41,678 nucleotides of DNA from Alphaproteobacteria bacterium (GTDB lineage: Bacteria; Pseudomonadota; Alphaproteobacteria; Rhizobiales; JAJFHR01): positions 65,072 to 106,749 of the forward strand of contig JAJRTY010000018.1 of the NCBI GenBank assembly GCA_024278055.1, in the 5' to 3' direction. The position numbers were made by a program, and so were the translations under genes. Within the stretch, counting starts at the first letter, position 1. Every line of letters begins with the position of its first letter. Shown here one piece after another: positions 41,358 to 41,678 of the stretch. Below the pieces are notes generated by a model. The model saw nothing but the letters and a program-made list of their open reading frames with translations, ran no database searches and was not told where the DNA came from.

Positions 41358-41493
41358 TGTATATCTTACCTTCTGTTATAAACCTCTGGAAAATTTTACC
41401 GTCAAAATTCAAAAAAACAATTCAGCCAGCCCGCTTTACGTTACCTCCGGCACCGGTGATCGAAACTGAAACTTAAAGATCTCCCGTATCTGA

Positions 41494-41678
41494 TCACCCG
41501 CTTTGGCTCAACACCATTTCACAATCGCGATAACCTGACAATTTGCTGGTGGTTTTTCCATAAAACGTCCTGTCAGCATTTAGAGTTCCGCGATACGAAA
41601 ACACCTTTCGATCTCCAGAGACAAAGGCAAAGTCAGCCGGGTATTTTATCGGGAAAAATCTAAATGCCAGGCTGCCCG
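41494..41678 (-). CDS. Possible 3' end of a gene running off the right edge
   Basis: On the minus strand the frame is open from the window end for 60 residues to a TGA at 41494-41496. The translation is protein-like (FVSGDRKVFSYRGTLNADRTF, KLSGYRDCEMVLSQ) with alternating strands. It is on the same strand as, and 136 bases upstream of, the peptidoglycan-binding protein gene. A stretch of this length can arise by chance, so the call is tentative. No family recognised. Confidence 0.4.
   Translation of the reverse strand, partial: GSLAFRFFPIKYPADFAFVSGDRKVFSYRGTLNADRTFYGKTTSKLSGYRDCEMVLSQSG

Overview
The window looks like chromosomal DNA of an alphaproteobacterium, most likely from the Hyphomicrobiales (Rhizobiales). 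Supporting signs are an octopine/nopaline-type amino-acid ABC transporter, glxBCD/glnT-type glutamate-synthase-like modules, a split XdhC pair with a MocA-like protein, a BcsS-like protein, an ELM1-family protein, an alphaproteobacterial ceramide cluster, and palindromic intergenic repeats containing CCCGGG..CTTGT..CCCGGG. This placement is inferred from gene content. No rRNA, tRNA, CRISPR array, transposase or integrase was seen.

Layout. 1-394: the 3' end of an unassigned gene. 398-4749 (minus): a sphingolipid-base operon in the order acyl-ACP/AMP ligase, CerR-like reductase, dedicated ACP, serine palmitoyltransferase. 5114-6241 (minus): ELM1-family protein. 6366-7133: BcsS-like outer-membrane protein, followed by a perfect 49-bp inverted repeat. 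7343-11433 (plus): MerR regulator, a small unknown, rhodanese plus ChrA chromate transporter (coupled), a Rieske oxygenase and a small helical protein. 11430-13309 (minus): two lytic transglycosylases. 13647-17011 (plus): polar amino-acid ABC transporter. 17068-18343: HlyU-like, stand-alone RAM domain, and a conserved unknown.

18482-33584 is the most interesting part: about 15 kb devoted to amine/ammonium nitrogen handling. Module A (minus, 25788 to 18482) encodes an FAD-dependent DAO-family oxidoreductase, a glutamine-synthetase-like ligase, a three-part glutamate-synthase-like enzyme (Ntn amidotransferase, GXGXG, FMN domain), a 136-aa protein of unknown family and a class I amidotransferase. 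A GntR/FCD regulator is divergent from it. Module B (minus, 31111 to 26847) is a second, paralogous three-part set followed by a GlnT/GmaS-type ligase, preceded by an XRE-cupin regulator. An Amt transporter with a small one-TM partner lies upstream. Together these suggest uptake of ammonium or a small amine, its attachment to glutamate (gamma-glutamyl and/or N-alkyl-glutamate), and oxidative release. Module A combines parts of the N-methylglutamate pathway with parts resembling the Puu putrescine pathway. Three promoters in the region (FAD gene, module A ligase, Amt) share helically phased AACCAAT-like direct repeats overlapping the -10 region, which suggests one shared regulator.

33998-35376 (plus): small cytochrome c and an ETHE1-like metallo-beta-lactamase-fold protein. 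35363-37028 (minus): MocA-like protein and split XdhC, without a molybdoenzyme in the window. 37155-41678 (minus): a very large exported protein of unknown family, an exported peptidoglycan-binding-domain protein, and the 3' end of a further possible gene cut by the window edge.
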